Of a stretch of 64,000 nucleotides of DNA, positions 33,235 through 42,580 are shown piece by piece. Both the position numbers and the translations under genes were made by a program. Position 1 is the first letter of the stretch, and every line of letters begins with the position of its first letter. The notes under the pieces were generated by a model that did not search any database, was not told the DNA's origin, and saw nothing but the letters and a program-made list of their open reading frames with translations. Source of the DNA: Streptomyces sp. VRA16 Mangrove soil (GTDB lineage: Bacteria > Actinomycetota > Actinomycetes > Streptomycetales > Streptomycetaceae); the NCBI RefSeq assembly GCF_017377775.1, contig NZ_JAFVLN010000015.1:185209-249208 (forward strand). The letters are read 5' to 3'.

Positions 33235-34227
33235 TCACTGCCCGACAAGCCGATGCGGATGCCGCGGGTCCCGTGGGCAGATCGTGATCGTGAGGCGGCC
33301 CCGGCCGGGGGAGACGTGGGTGGGGGTGGAGGCTGCCCTCGTGTGGTGGTCGGGCTCGTCCTCGTACGGGATCCAGCTTGTCGTGCTGGAGTCCCACTCG
33401 GTGGCGGCCGCCGTGAGCAGCGGCGTGAGTTCGGTGCCGCAGGTGGAGCAGGTCAGCCGGGCGGGGCCCGTGAGGTTCCAGGCGATGTAACCGCCGACCT
33501 TCCAGCCCGGTGCCGTGGACAGGTCGGACACGTAGGTGTCGCCCTCGTCGTCGGGGCCGTCCCAGGCTGCGATCCGGTCCTGGAGAGCGGGGTCGAGTTC
33601 CTCGAACCAGGGGTATTCGACGACCTCCTCGGGGTGCAGGACGCACGGGCTCGGGACGAGTTCCTTGCGGCCGACGACTTCGGGGGACGGCTGCTCGGAC
33701 AGGGGTGCGGTGACGTCCCCGGACCGGCGCCACCGCAGGTGCACCAGCGGCTCGTGGCGGGTCTCGCCGTGCCGTTCGAAACCGCACCAGAACACCTGGA
33801 GCAGATCGCCTTCGCCGGTGTCGGGCAGGCCGGGGACGTCGCGGCGGTAGAGCTGGGCGACCGCCAGCAGCGGGATGGGGTCGGTGTCGGTCAGGTGCGG
33901 GGCGTGCCGGCCGCGCTTGAAGCCGATCAGTTCCTCGCGGTCCTCCGCGGTCGGACCCGAACGCGGATCACGCTGCCACGCCTCCCGCAGGATCTCCCGC
34001 TCGCGCAGCACCTCGGCGTACCGGAAGCCGCTGGAACGCTTGTGCGCGACGGTACAGACCGGCCACGGCTCGTCCGCGGGCCACAGCAGCGGGCCGCCGA
34101 CCGAGCTGTCCCGGGCCGTGGGCGCGCCGGGTCGCGGGTGCAGCCGGGTCGTCGTGCGGCGCAGCGCGCCCAGTTCCGGGAAGAGCGTCGTGACGTCGAC
34201 GGGGCGGGGCGGCGTGGTCCGGGTCAT
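33235..34227 (-). CDS. YwqG/DUF1963-like protein, possible immunity protein of the RHS toxin
   Basis: 330 residues, soluble, acidic. Recognisable YwqG/DUF1963-style segments: LLAVAQLYRRDVPGLPDTGEGDLLQVFWCGF near 115-145, the strands PLVHLRWRR, WKVGGYIAWNLTGPARLTCSTCG near 245-268 with a CxxC, then LLTAAATEW. It lies 85 bp after the RHS toxin gene on the same strand, where an immunity gene is expected. In Bacillus subtilis ywqG neighbours the LXG toxin ywqJ, which adds weak support. ATG at 34227. The domain call is fairly sure; immunity is inference. Confidence 0.72.
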   Translation of the reverse strand: MTRTTPPRPVDVTTLFPELGALRRTTTRLHPRPGAPTARDSSVGGPLLWPADEPWPVCTVAHKRSSGFRYAEVLREREILREAWQRDPRSGPTAEDREELIGFKRGRHAPHLTDTDPIPLLAVAQLYRRDVPGLPDTGEGDLLQVFWCGFERHGETRHEPLVHLRWRRSGDVTAPLSEQPSPEVVGRKELVPSPCVLHPEEVVEYPWFEELDPALQDRIAAWDGPDDEGDTYVSDLSTAPGWKVGGYIAWNLTGPARLTCSTCGTELTPLLTAAATEWDSSTTSWIPYEDEPDHHTRAASTPTHVSPGRGRLTITICPRDPRHPHRLVGQ

Positions 34228-34312
34228 CGGGTGGGGCTCCAGAGGGAGGCGGCGGATGGGCGCGGAGGGACTCTACCTAGTGCGTTTCCCGCGCAACGCG
34301 GGATGACCGGGG

Positions 34313-37300
34313 TCAGGGGCGCCAACCAGGGATGGCGGTGCGCACGCCAGCGGCCGGGTTGTCGAGCCAGCCGGTCAGCTCGAACCCCTGGTTTCCGTAC
34401 GCGGTGTACTCGAGCCGGATGGGGATCGGGTTCGTGCCCTCATAGATCGGCTTGATGTCGTACTGGACCACCTCGCCCCGGTCCACCGCGTCGAAGATCT
34501 GGCCCTCCACCAGGTCGCGCTGGTACGGGCTGTTGTACGGGTCCTGGGTCTGGGTCACCAGGTTGTGCCGGGCGTTGTGGTGCTTGCCCGCTCCGCCGAG
34601 GCGGTCGGCGAGGAGGTGGCCGCGGGCCTCGTTGAACGCCGTGCCGTGTCCGCGCCAGCCGGGCGGGGTGAGCGAGCCGGCGGGGCTGCCCGAACGCAGC
34701 ATCTCCGGCCGGATGCACGCCGACACCCCGGTCGGCCGGCCGAGGTGGTCCAGGGGGCGGTAACGGATGCTGCCGCCCCGGCCGTTGCTGCCCTGGGTCC
34801 ACTCGTAGTGGTCCTTGCGGCAGGGGGCGAGGCCGACGGGGTCCGACAGGACGAAGGGGTTGCTGACGTAGGCGACCGGGTTGGGGGCCGGGAGCAGGCC
34901 CAGCGGGTCGGGGCTGACGTACCGCGCGGTCTCGGGGTCGTAGTGCCGGAAGTAGTTGGAGAACAGGCCGGTCTCGGGGTCGGCGTACTGGCCGGGCCGG
35001 CGCAGCGGCGTGTGGGCCGTGGCGTCCGGGTTGACCGCGGTGGTGCCCCAGACCGTGGTGCGGGAGCGCCAGGTGATGGTGCCGTCCTGGTCCACCAGCT
35101 CCGTGGGTGTGCCGACGAGGTCCGAGACGATGGCGAAGAAGCGGGAGTCGACCTCCGTGTCGGACAGCCGCTTGCGCTCGTACTGGACGAGCGGCCGGAA
35201 CCCGTCGTGGTCCCAGGTGAGCGTGGTGTCGGTGGCGGTGTCCCGCTGCTCGGCGAGGCGGCTGCCGTCCCAGGTGAAACGCACCTCGTCGACGGCCGAA
35301 CCGGCCTCGTCCAGGCGGTACTTGGCGGTGCGGCGGCCCAGCGGGTCGTACCGGCAGTGCCAGGTGGCGCCGTCGGGCGTCGTGCAGGAGGTGAGCCGGT
35401 TCTCGGCGTCCCAGGCGTAGTGCCACACGTCCGGCTTCCGGGACAGCCGCTTCTTGACGCGCTCCACCAGGCGGCCCGCGTCGTCGTAGCGGTAGTGGGT
35501 GTCTCCCGCGCGGATGAGGCGGGTGCCGGTGTACTCCCGTGCGCCGCGCGCGGCGGGATCCGCGGCGCGCTCCGGCCAGGCGGCGTCCGTCTGGTTGCCG
35601 GACGCGTCGTAACCGTAGGACTCCTGCCGTCCGGCCGAGCCCAGAGCGGCCAGCGGGCGGCCGACCGGGTCGAGGGTGTAGCCGGTGCGGCGGCCGGTGA
35701 CGGTCTCGTCGACGGCCGTCGGGCAGCCGTCCGCCCGGTACGTGTACGCGCGCGAGCGGACACGCCGGCCGGAACCCGTCGTGACGCTCTGCCCGGTGAG
35801 CAGGTCCTCCGCGTCCCACTCGGAGGAGAAGCGCAGCTGTTCGTTCAGGGTGCGCCCGGTCTCACGGCCCAGCAGATCGTGGGCGAAGGCCAGAGTGTGC
35901 CGGCCGTCGACGGTGAGGGCGGTCCGGTTGCCGACCTCGTCCCAGGCGGAGTCGGTCCGCGCCCCGGTGGGGGTCGTGCGCGAGATCCGGCGGCCCGCCC
36001 GGTCGTAGTCGAGCCGGAGGGTGGCGCCGTCCACGGTCTCGGTGAGCAGCCGGCCGGCCACGTCGTAGGTGAACTCGACGGCGGCGTCCGGGTTTTCGGC
36101 CCCGACCAGGCGGGATGCCGCGTCGTACGTGAACAGGGTGCGCGCGGTCGCGGCGGTCTTCGCGGTGAGCCTGCCGTTGGCGTCGAACTCGTAGCCGACC
36201 TCCTGACCGGCCGCGTTGGTACGCGTGACCAGCCGCCCCGACGCGTCGTAGGCGCATCGGGCGGTGCGCCCGTCGAAGTCCGTCTCGGCGAGCACGCGGC
36301 CCACGGGGTCGTACGTGTACGACCACGTCAGCCCGGTCGGGCCGACGACGCGCAGCAGGCGCTGCTCCGTGTCGTGGACGAAGGTGTGCGTGGCGCCGTC
36401 CGGTGTCGTCCGCTCGGCGAGCAGGCCGAACGGCCCGAAGACGGACCGGGTGACGCCGCCGAGCGGGTCCGTGTGGCGTACGCAGTTGTCCTCCCCGTCC
36501 CACTCCCAGCTCTCGCGGTGCCCGCCGGGCGCGGTGCGGCTCAGCAGCCGGCCCTCGGCGTCCCAGACCATCCGCGTCGTGCGGCCGAGTGCGTCCGTCA
36601 GCTCGACGGGCTGCCCGAAGGCGTCGCGGCGGCACACCGTGCGGGCGCCCCGGGCGTCCCGGACGGCTACCGGCAGTCCGGCCGCGTCGTGTTCGAGGTG
36701 CAGGGTCGCGCCGAGCGGGTCGGTGATGCCCGCGACGGCGCCCGTGGCGTGGTGCGTGAAGGTGTGCGCGGTGCCGTCCGGGCCGATCACCGCGGTCCGG
36801 TTGCCCCGCTCGTCGTACTCCTGGCGGGTCGTGGCGCCGTCGGGACCGGTGAGCGAGACCGGCAGATGCAGGGTGTTGTAGCCGAGCCGGGTGGCGGCGC
36901 CGTCCGGGGCGGTGACCGAGGTCAGGTCACCGGCCTCGTCCCACTCCCACCGGGTGGTGCGCCCCAGGGGGTCGGTGTGGGAGACGAGCCGGTCGTGCCG
37001 GTCCCACTGCTGGGTGCTGGTGTGTCCGAGCGGGTCCGTGATGGCGACGATCTGGCCGTGGTGGTTGGCCCGGTAGACGGTGGCGTGCCCGAGCGAGTCG
37101 GTGTACGTGACCGTGCTGGTGCCGTCGGACTCCTGACCGCCGTACGTGAGCGAGGAGTTGAGGATGCCGTCGGTGCCGCGGGTCTCCACGACCCGGCCTG
37201 CGGCGTCGTACGTATAGGTGAACGTGGTGTCGGCGGAGTCCTGCCAGCCGGTGACGCGGTGCGCGTCGTCATAGGTGAAGCGGGTCACGGCGTCGACCGC

Positions 37301-39046
37301 GGTGACCACGTCGGCCAGGTTCCCGGCGTCGTCGTAGCGGAAGGAACGTATCCGGACCGGACCGTCCCCGGTGAGCACCGAGAGGGCGGTGACGCGCGCG
37401 GTGTCCGGCTCGGTGTCGACGCGGACGTGGTAGCCGCCGCCGTGGGTGACGGTGAGCGGGATGCCGTGCTCGTCGCGCTCCACGGTGAGGGTGTTGCCGT
37501 TGCGGTCCTCGACACAGACCAGCCACCACAGTCCGTCCTCGCCGGAGTTCCGCTCGAACTGCCGGGCGACACCGGTGCGTTGGTCCTGCACGGTCAGGAC
37601 GTAGCTGCTGTCGCGGGTGACGTAGGTGAGGGAGAGCGGCTCGCCCTCGGCGGGTCCGACCCGGTCGCCGGGCAGATCGGGCAGGCGCGGGTAGGCGAGC
37701 GCGGAGCCGTCCTCCCGATGCCACCAGAATCCGCCGAGCGCCTCGTCCTGCTCCAGGCGTTCGTCGAGGGTGCAGGCCCACGAGGGGCCGAAGGAGCGGC
37801 CTTCGCCGTAGCCGGAGAGGTGGGTGCGGTTCAGGACCAGGGGCAGGGTGCCGGGCAGCGCGAGGTCGGTCTGGGCGAGGATCATCTGGCCGTTGGCCAT
37901 GTCGATCGGGTCGCCGCAGGTCTCCTTGTTCTTCAACGCGCGCGCCCGCTGCGCCAGTTGGGCCGAGTCGATCTTCAGCTTGTCGCGGAGCCGCCGCCCG
38001 CGGCCGTTGTCGTCGGCCGCCGCGCCGCTGCCGCCCTTGCCGCCGTCCTTGCCCTTGCCGCCGTTGATGGCGTCGAGCTTGCTGCGGACGTCGTGGTCGC
38101 GGTTCCTGTGTTCGCGGGAGGCGGCCTTGGTGCGCTCGGGGACGGTGTCGGTGATGTGCTTGCTGATCTTCTTCAGGGCCTTCTCCGAGCCCTTGATCGC
38201 ACCGTGCAGCACATTGTCGAAGACCTGCGTGAACGGATCGCGGCCCTTGCTGCGGCCGAAGGCGCCCTTGACGCGGCCCAGCGGGTTCGAGGCGGCGGTG
38301 TGCATCTCGCCGCCGCGGCGGGAGACCTTGCCCGCGCCCTCCTCGAACTCGGTGTGGTCGATGCGGGTGACCTTGCCGCCCCCGCCACCGGATCCTCCGG
38401 CGGAGGCGAGCTGCATACTGCCGTGCTTGCCGCCGTGACCGTCGTGGGCGGACCCCTCGCCCGAGGGCATGGAGAAGGCGCCCTCGGCGAGGTCGAGGAC
38501 CATGTCCTCGACCATCGACTCCAGTTTGGCGTTGACCGGCTCGGTGACCTTGGCGATGACCTCGTCGACGATGCGGTCGACGGCCTCGTCGATGATGCGC
38601 TTGACGACCTGGCGCATCGCGGCGATCTCGGCGGCGCCGAGCACGGCGGACAGTCCGCCGGTCACCCACGCGAGACCGATGGACAGGCCCACCGACCCTG
38701 CCATGACGGCGAGTTCGGCCTCGGCCTTGGTCTTCATCCAGAAGATGATCTCGGCGAGGGCGTCGCAGGCGTCCGCGAACAGACGGGCCAGCTCCGGGAG
38801 TTTCTCCAGATGACTGGCCTTGACCTGGTTCCAGTGCTGCTCCATGGCGTCCACGGCCCAGCCCTCGGAGGAAGACAGGATCCGGGAGAAGGCCAGATGG
38901 GCCTCGGCGCCGTGGCCCTCGAACTGGTCGGCGAACTCCCGCATGGCGTCGGCCATTTCGCGGTAGTCGTCCTCGTCCACGTTCGGGAAGTTGATCCCGA
39001 TGAAGTCGAGCACCTCGTCCAGCCAGCCCGGAATCGTGTAGCCCAT
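34313..39046 (-). CDS. RHS/YD-repeat polymorphic toxin with CpnT-like N-terminus and nuclease C-terminus
   Basis: 1577 residues. Residues 1-190: CpnT-like/WXG100-type export domain (PGWLDEVLDFIGINFP, HWNQVKASHLEKL, AVMAGSVGLSIGLAWVTGG). Residues 190-380: Gly/Lys linker and helices. From about 395 (DPIDMANGQMILAQTDLAL) a DUF6531-type module, then some 25 YD-repeats (GRVVETRGTDG, YDEVGNRT) and the RHS core near 1350 (YFRHYDPETARYVSPDPLGL). The last 140 residues have RGHLLADRLGGAGKHHNARH and NLVTQT...NSPYQRDLVEGQIF, matching the Endonuclea_NS_2-type DNA/RNA nuclease. No Sec signal. Likely exported by T7SS and used against competitors. Confidence 0.9.
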   Translation of the reverse strand: MGYTIPGWLDEVLDFIGINFPNVDEDDYREMADAMREFADQFEGHGAEAHLAFSRILSSSEGWAVDAMEQHWNQVKASHLEKLPELARLFADACDALAEIIFWMKTKAEAELAVMAGSVGLSIGLAWVTGGLSAVLGAAEIAAMRQVVKRIIDEAVDRIVDEVIAKVTEPVNAKLESMVEDMVLDLAEGAFSMPSGEGSAHDGHGGKHGSMQLASAGGSGGGGGKVTRIDHTEFEEGAGKVSRRGGEMHTAASNPLGRVKGAFGRSKGRDPFTQVFDNVLHGAIKGSEKALKKISKHITDTVPERTKAASREHRNRDHDVRSKLDAINGGKGKDGGKGGSGAAADDNGRGRRLRDKLKIDSAQLAQRARALKNKETCGDPIDMANGQMILAQTDLALPGTLPLVLNRTHLSGYGEGRSFGPSWACTLDERLEQDEALGGFWWHREDGSALAYPRLPDLPGDRVGPAEGEPLSLTYVTRDSSYVLTVQDQRTGVARQFERNSGEDGLWWLVCVEDRNGNTLTVERDEHGIPLTVTHGGGYHVRVDTEPDTARVTALSVLTGDGPVRIRSFRYDDAGNLADVVTAVDAVTRFTYDDAHRVTGWQDSADTTFTYTYDAAGRVVETRGTDGILNSSLTYGGQESDGTSTVTYTDSLGHATVYRANHHGQIVAITDPLGHTSTQQWDRHDRLVSHTDPLGRTTRWEWDEAGDLTSVTAPDGAATRLGYNTLHLPVSLTGPDGATTRQEYDERGNRTAVIGPDGTAHTFTHHATGAVAGITDPLGATLHLEHDAAGLPVAVRDARGARTVCRRDAFGQPVELTDALGRTTRMVWDAEGRLLSRTAPGGHRESWEWDGEDNCVRHTDPLGGVTRSVFGPFGLLAERTTPDGATHTFVHDTEQRLLRVVGPTGLTWSYTYDPVGRVLAETDFDGRTARCAYDASGRLVTRTNAAGQEVGYEFDANGRLTAKTAATARTLFTYDAASRLVGAENPDAAVEFTYDVAGRLLTETVDGATLRLDYDRAGRRISRTTPTGARTDSAWDEVGNRTALTVDGRHTLAFAHDLLGRETGRTLNEQLRFSSEWDAEDLLTGQSVTTGSGRRVRSRAYTYRADGCPTAVDETVTGRRTGYTLDPVGRPLAALGSAGRQESYGYDASGNQTDAAWPERAADPAARGAREYTGTRLIRAGDTHYRYDDAGRLVERVKKRLSRKPDVWHYAWDAENRLTSCTTPDGATWHCRYDPLGRRTAKYRLDEAGSAVDEVRFTWDGSRLAEQRDTATDTTLTWDHDGFRPLVQYERKRLSDTEVDSRFFAIVSDLVGTPTELVDQDGTITWRSRTTVWGTTAVNPDATAHTPLRRPGQYADPETGLFSNYFRHYDPETARYVSPDPLGLLPAPNPVAYVSNPFVLSDPVGLAPCRKDHYEWTQGSNGRGGSIRYRPLDHLGRPTGVSACIRPEMLRSGSPAGSLTPPGWRGHGTAFNEARGHLLADRLGGAGKHHNARHNLVTQTQDPYNSPYQRDLVEGQIFDAVDRGEVVQYDIKPIYEGTNPIPIRLEYTAYGNQGFELTGWLDNPAAGVRTAIPGWRP

Positions 39047-39196
39047 CCCCCGTGTGCCCTCCGTCGTTCGACATTCCGTCAGTCGCGTGGACGTTCGATG
39101 TTAGTGGGGTGGTTGCAGGTGGATGGAGGGCGCAAGCGTCTGGAGTGCCTCTAGTAGGCTCGCGGCGCTTGTGTCGTATCGGGGGAGTGGTTGCAC

Positions 39197-40291
39197 GTGC
39201 AGAGGGCCGAGGGAGTCGGCGGCGCTGTCGAGGTGGGTGCCGGGTGCGGGCGTGGGGCGCGGCAGGTCGGGCCGTACCAGGTCCTCACCACGATCGACCC
39301 GGGACGCCGGGGCGGCGGTGACCGCACCGTGCCCGCCGCCCGCTTCATCGCCCGCACCCCCGGCGGCGACCGCACCGTCCTCCTCAGCACGCCCGCGCCC
39401 GGCGTCGACCCGCACCGCTTCATGGCCGAGGCCGACGCCGCCCGCTATCTGCTGGGGACCTGGACCCTGCCCACCGTCGAACTCGCGCCGCCCGGTGAGC
39501 CGGCCTGGCACGCCCGCCCGTATCTGCCCGTGCTGCCGCTGCCCGCCGCGCTCGCCGTGCACGGCGGACCGTTGCCGGAGCGAACGGTGTGCGCGCTCGG
39601 GGCCGCGCTCGCCGAGACGCTGGCCGTCGTCCACGGGCAGAACCTCGTGCACGCGGGCGTCTGCCCGGCCGCCGTACTGATCACCTTCGACGGGCCCCGG
39701 CTCGACTGCTTCGGTGGGGTCCGCGCCGCCGCGGCCGACGGCGACGTACGGCGCGGCCTGCCTGGCGTCGACGACACGGCGCTGGCGCCCGAACAGGCGG
39801 CGGGCGGGCTGCCCCGGCCGCTCGGCGACGTCTACGCCCTGGGCGCCACGCTCGCCTACGCTGCCACCGGCCATCCCGTGCCCGAACGCGACGAACTCCC
39901 GCCCGGCCTGCGGTCGCTGGTCGCCAGGTGCCTGTCCCGGGACCCGGCCCAGCGCCCTCAACTGGTCGACGTGGTGGCCGAGTTGAGCGATGCGGGGCAG
40001 GAGGGTCCGGCCGCGGCACGGCAGCCCGCCGGATTCGGCGCCGCGGACCGTGCCTCCGCGCTGCTCGCGCCCGGCTGGCTGCCGGCCCGGCTCGTCGCGG
40101 CGCTGGCGCATCAGGCGGCGTCGGTGCTCGACGCCGACGTGCCGCAGCCCGCGCCCCAGCCCCAGCCCTCCCAGGCCCCACTCACCCCACCGGCTCCACT
40201 TACCCCACCCGCCGCGCACACCCCACCCGCCGTACACGCCCCACCCGCCGCGCACACCCCGCACACCCCTCACCCCCCTCACGCCTTCTGA
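39197..40291 (+). CDS. Protein-kinase-like protein lacking catalytic residues (pseudokinase)
   Basis: 364 residues. The fold of a Hanks-type kinase is visible (ERTVCALGAALAETLAVVHGQNLVHAGVCPAAVLI and GDVYALGATLAYAATG then CLSRDPAQRP near 130-235), but the catalytic residues are gone: the VAIK lysine region reads VLLS, HRD reads HAG, and DFG reads DCFG. The C-terminus is a Pro/His-rich tail. GTG at 39197 is chosen for GGGGGAG nine bases before. Two active kinase-propeller genes follow at once, so it may be a regulatory partner for them. Confidence 0.82.
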   Translation: MQRAEGVGGAVEVGAGCGRGARQVGPYQVLTTIDPGRRGGGDRTVPAARFIARTPGGDRTVLLSTPAPGVDPHRFMAEADAARYLLGTWTLPTVELAPPGEPAWHARPYLPVLPLPAALAVHGGPLPERTVCALGAALAETLAVVHGQNLVHAGVCPAAVLITFDGPRLDCFGGVRAAAADGDVRRGLPGVDDTALAPEQAAGGLPRPLGDVYALGATLAYAATGHPVPERDELPPGLRSLVARCLSRDPAQRPQLVDVVAELSDAGQEGPAAARQPAGFGAADRASALLAPGWLPARLVAALAHQAASVLDADVPQPAPQPQPSQAPLTPPAPLTPPAAHTPPAVHAPPAAHTPHTPHPPHAF

Positions 40292-40313
40292 TATCGAGAG
40301 CCCGCCCCGACTC

Positions 40314-42503
40314 ATGCCTGCAGCCCTCGCCCACGACGATCCCGTCGCCCTCGGCCCGTACCGTCTCGTCGCCCGCCTCGGCAGTGGCGGCATGGGCACC
40401 GTGTACGTCGCGCGCGGCGCGGGCGGGCGGACGGTCGCGCTCAAGACCATGCACGCCTCCGTCGCCGCCGATCCCGCGGGGCGGACCCGGTTCCGCCTGG
40501 AGATCGACGCCGCGCGGGTCATCGGCGGGCGGTTCGGCGCGAAGGTCGTCGACGCGGATCCGTACGCCGAGACGCCGTGGCTCGCCACCGAGTACGTGCT
40601 CGGGCCGCCCCTCGACGAAGCGGTGGAGGCCGCCGGGCCCCTGCCCGAACGGGCCGTCCGGGCGCTCGGGGCCGCCCTGTGCTCGGCGCTCGGACAACTC
40701 CACCGCAGCGACGTCGTGCACCGCGACCTCAAGCCGTCCAACATCCTCGTCACCGCGTACGGCCCCAAGGTCATCGACTTCGGCATCGCGCGGGCCATCG
40801 GCGACGACCACCTCACCCGCACCGGTTCCGCCGTCGGCACGCCCGCCTTCATGTCCCCGGAACAGGCGACAGGCCAGGAACACACGGCCGCCGGCGACGT
40901 GTTCGCACTGGCCGGGGTGCTGGTGTACGCGGCGCGGGGGAGCGGGGCGTTCGGGAGTGGGCAGGCGGCCGATCTGCTGTATCGGGTGCGGTACGGGGAG
41001 GCGGATCTCGCCGGGGTGCCGGACGCGCTGGTTCCCGTACTGGCGCGGTGCCTGAGCAAGGACCCGGTGCTGCGCCCGACCACGGAGCAGCTTGCCGCCC
41101 AACTGCACGACGGTGGTGGGGAGTTCGCGGATCATCTGCCCGACGCGCTGCTCGGCGACATCGGGCGGCGGGCTGTCGACGTGTGGGGGATCGTGCCGCA
41201 GCGGGCGCCCGCGCCCGCTCCGCCGCCGGACCCCGGGGCGCGGCCGGCGAGCGCGGCCGGCCCGTCGCGACGGCGGTTCCTCTCCCTCGGCGGCGGTGTG
41301 CTCGCGCTCGGTGCCGCGGCCGGCACCGCGGTCTGGTGGAAGAACCGGGACCCGGCGCGGGGCGAGCCCACGGGCGGCTCGGCCGTCGGCACCCGCAACC
41401 TGGAACAGCTGTGGATGGACAGCGGCTGGCGGGAGACCAGCGACAGCGCCCCCGTCGCCGCGTACCCCCTCGGTGACAAGGTCGTCGTCGCCCGCGGCAT
41501 CCCCGGGGCCGCCGCGCTCGACGCGGCGAGCGGGAAGCGGGTGTGGGAGTCCGATCCCACCCTGCACAGCTGGCAGTTGACCGTCGCGGACGGCACGCTC
41601 TACGGGCTGCGGGTGACCGATCCGACCACGTCCAAGGCCGCGGCGAACGGCACGGACTGCGTCGTGCAGCGCATCGACCCGAAGACAGGCAGGGCCAGGA
41701 ACACGGCCGCCCGGCTCACCGCGACGAACGATCAGATCGTCGGGAACCAGCTGCTGTGCGTCGCCGACGGCGTCGCCTACGTGGCCGCGGGGCACGGTCT
41801 CACCTCGTCCACGGACCTCGACGCGAGAACGACATGGACGCTGCGCGCCGTCGACTGCGCCGACGGGAGACAAAGATGGTCGCGGCCCCTCCCGAAGCGG
41901 ATCGTCGACAGCGAACTGCTCCAGTTCCTCTCCGCGAAGGTCGTCGGCGACTGTCTGGTCACCATCGAGGAGCCCGAGTCGGGAGAGCTGTATCTCGCGG
42001 CCCGCGAACTGCGCGACGGCTCCACCCGGTGGCGCGTCTCGTACTCCCCGGGCCTCATCGCACCGATGCGCAGTTCCCTTGCGACCGACGCCACGCATGT
42101 GTACATCGGCGGACGGCGGCTGCGGGCGGTGTGCCTGAGGGACGGGAAAGAGGACTGGAACACCCCGTCCGGCACCCGCTACGGCCCGCCCACCCTCGTC
42201 TCGGGCGTCCTCTACGCCGTCGGGGAGAACATCGGGCTCGCCGCGTACGACGCGGCCACGGGCCGCAAGCTGTGGACCGAGAAGGGCGGCACCGCGGACG
42301 AACAGGCGCGGTCCTGGCAGCCGGTGATCGGCAAGAGCCGGGGCTACTACCGCAACCGCGCGCTGCTGCGGGCCGTCGACCTCTCCACGCACACCGTCGC
42401 CGCCACGTACCAGACGGACGCCGACCGCTTCTACGCGGTTCCGCAGGCCCGGCGCATCATCGCCGCGGGGGAGAACACGCTCAGCCTCTATCCCCTGAAG
42501 TGA
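40314..42503 (+). CDS. Ser/Thr protein kinase with extracellular PQQ-like beta-propeller
   Basis: 729 residues. Kinase domain 12-275: glycine loop GSGGMGTVYVAR, Lys44 (VALK), HRDLKPSN near 137-144, DFGIARAIG near 155, APE-like SPEQATG. A Pro-rich linker leads to SRRRFLSLGGGVLALGAAAGTAVWW (about 323-346), a single membrane span preceded by a twin-arginine motif. Residues 360-729 are a propeller of Trp/Gly blades (GKRVWESDP, GRQRWSRPL, GRKLWTEKG). Cytoplasmic kinase, outside sensor domain. ATG at 40314, 22 bp after the pseudokinase. Confidence 0.93.
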   Translation: MPAALAHDDPVALGPYRLVARLGSGGMGTVYVARGAGGRTVALKTMHASVAADPAGRTRFRLEIDAARVIGGRFGAKVVDADPYAETPWLATEYVLGPPLDEAVEAAGPLPERAVRALGAALCSALGQLHRSDVVHRDLKPSNILVTAYGPKVIDFGIARAIGDDHLTRTGSAVGTPAFMSPEQATGQEHTAAGDVFALAGVLVYAARGSGAFGSGQAADLLYRVRYGEADLAGVPDALVPVLARCLSKDPVLRPTTEQLAAQLHDGGGEFADHLPDALLGDIGRRAVDVWGIVPQRAPAPAPPPDPGARPASAAGPSRRRFLSLGGGVLALGAAAGTAVWWKNRDPARGEPTGGSAVGTRNLEQLWMDSGWRETSDSAPVAAYPLGDKVVVARGIPGAAALDAASGKRVWESDPTLHSWQLTVADGTLYGLRVTDPTTSKAAANGTDCVVQRIDPKTGRARNTAARLTATNDQIVGNQLLCVADGVAYVAAGHGLTSSTDLDARTTWTLRAVDCADGRQRWSRPLPKRIVDSELLQFLSAKVVGDCLVTIEEPESGELYLAARELRDGSTRWRVSYSPGLIAPMRSSLATDATHVYIGGRRLRAVCLRDGKEDWNTPSGTRYGPPTLVSGVLYAVGENIGLAAYDAATGRKLWTEKGGTADEQARSWQPVIGKSRGYYRNRALLRAVDLSTHTVAATYQTDADRFYAVPQARRIIAAGENTLSLYPLK

Positions 42504-42580
42504 GCGGGGCGCCTTCGGCCCGTGTCCGCCCCTCGGCGCAGAGCAAGAACCCCGACGTCCCAGAGCAGAGAGCCCCGACC

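Noticed and set aside
34565..39154. A 1529-residue plus-strand open frame across the RHS toxin
   Set aside because: It is the mirror of a well-supported toxin gene. High G+C leaves antisense frames open; the translation is low-complexity Val/Gly/Arg without domains.
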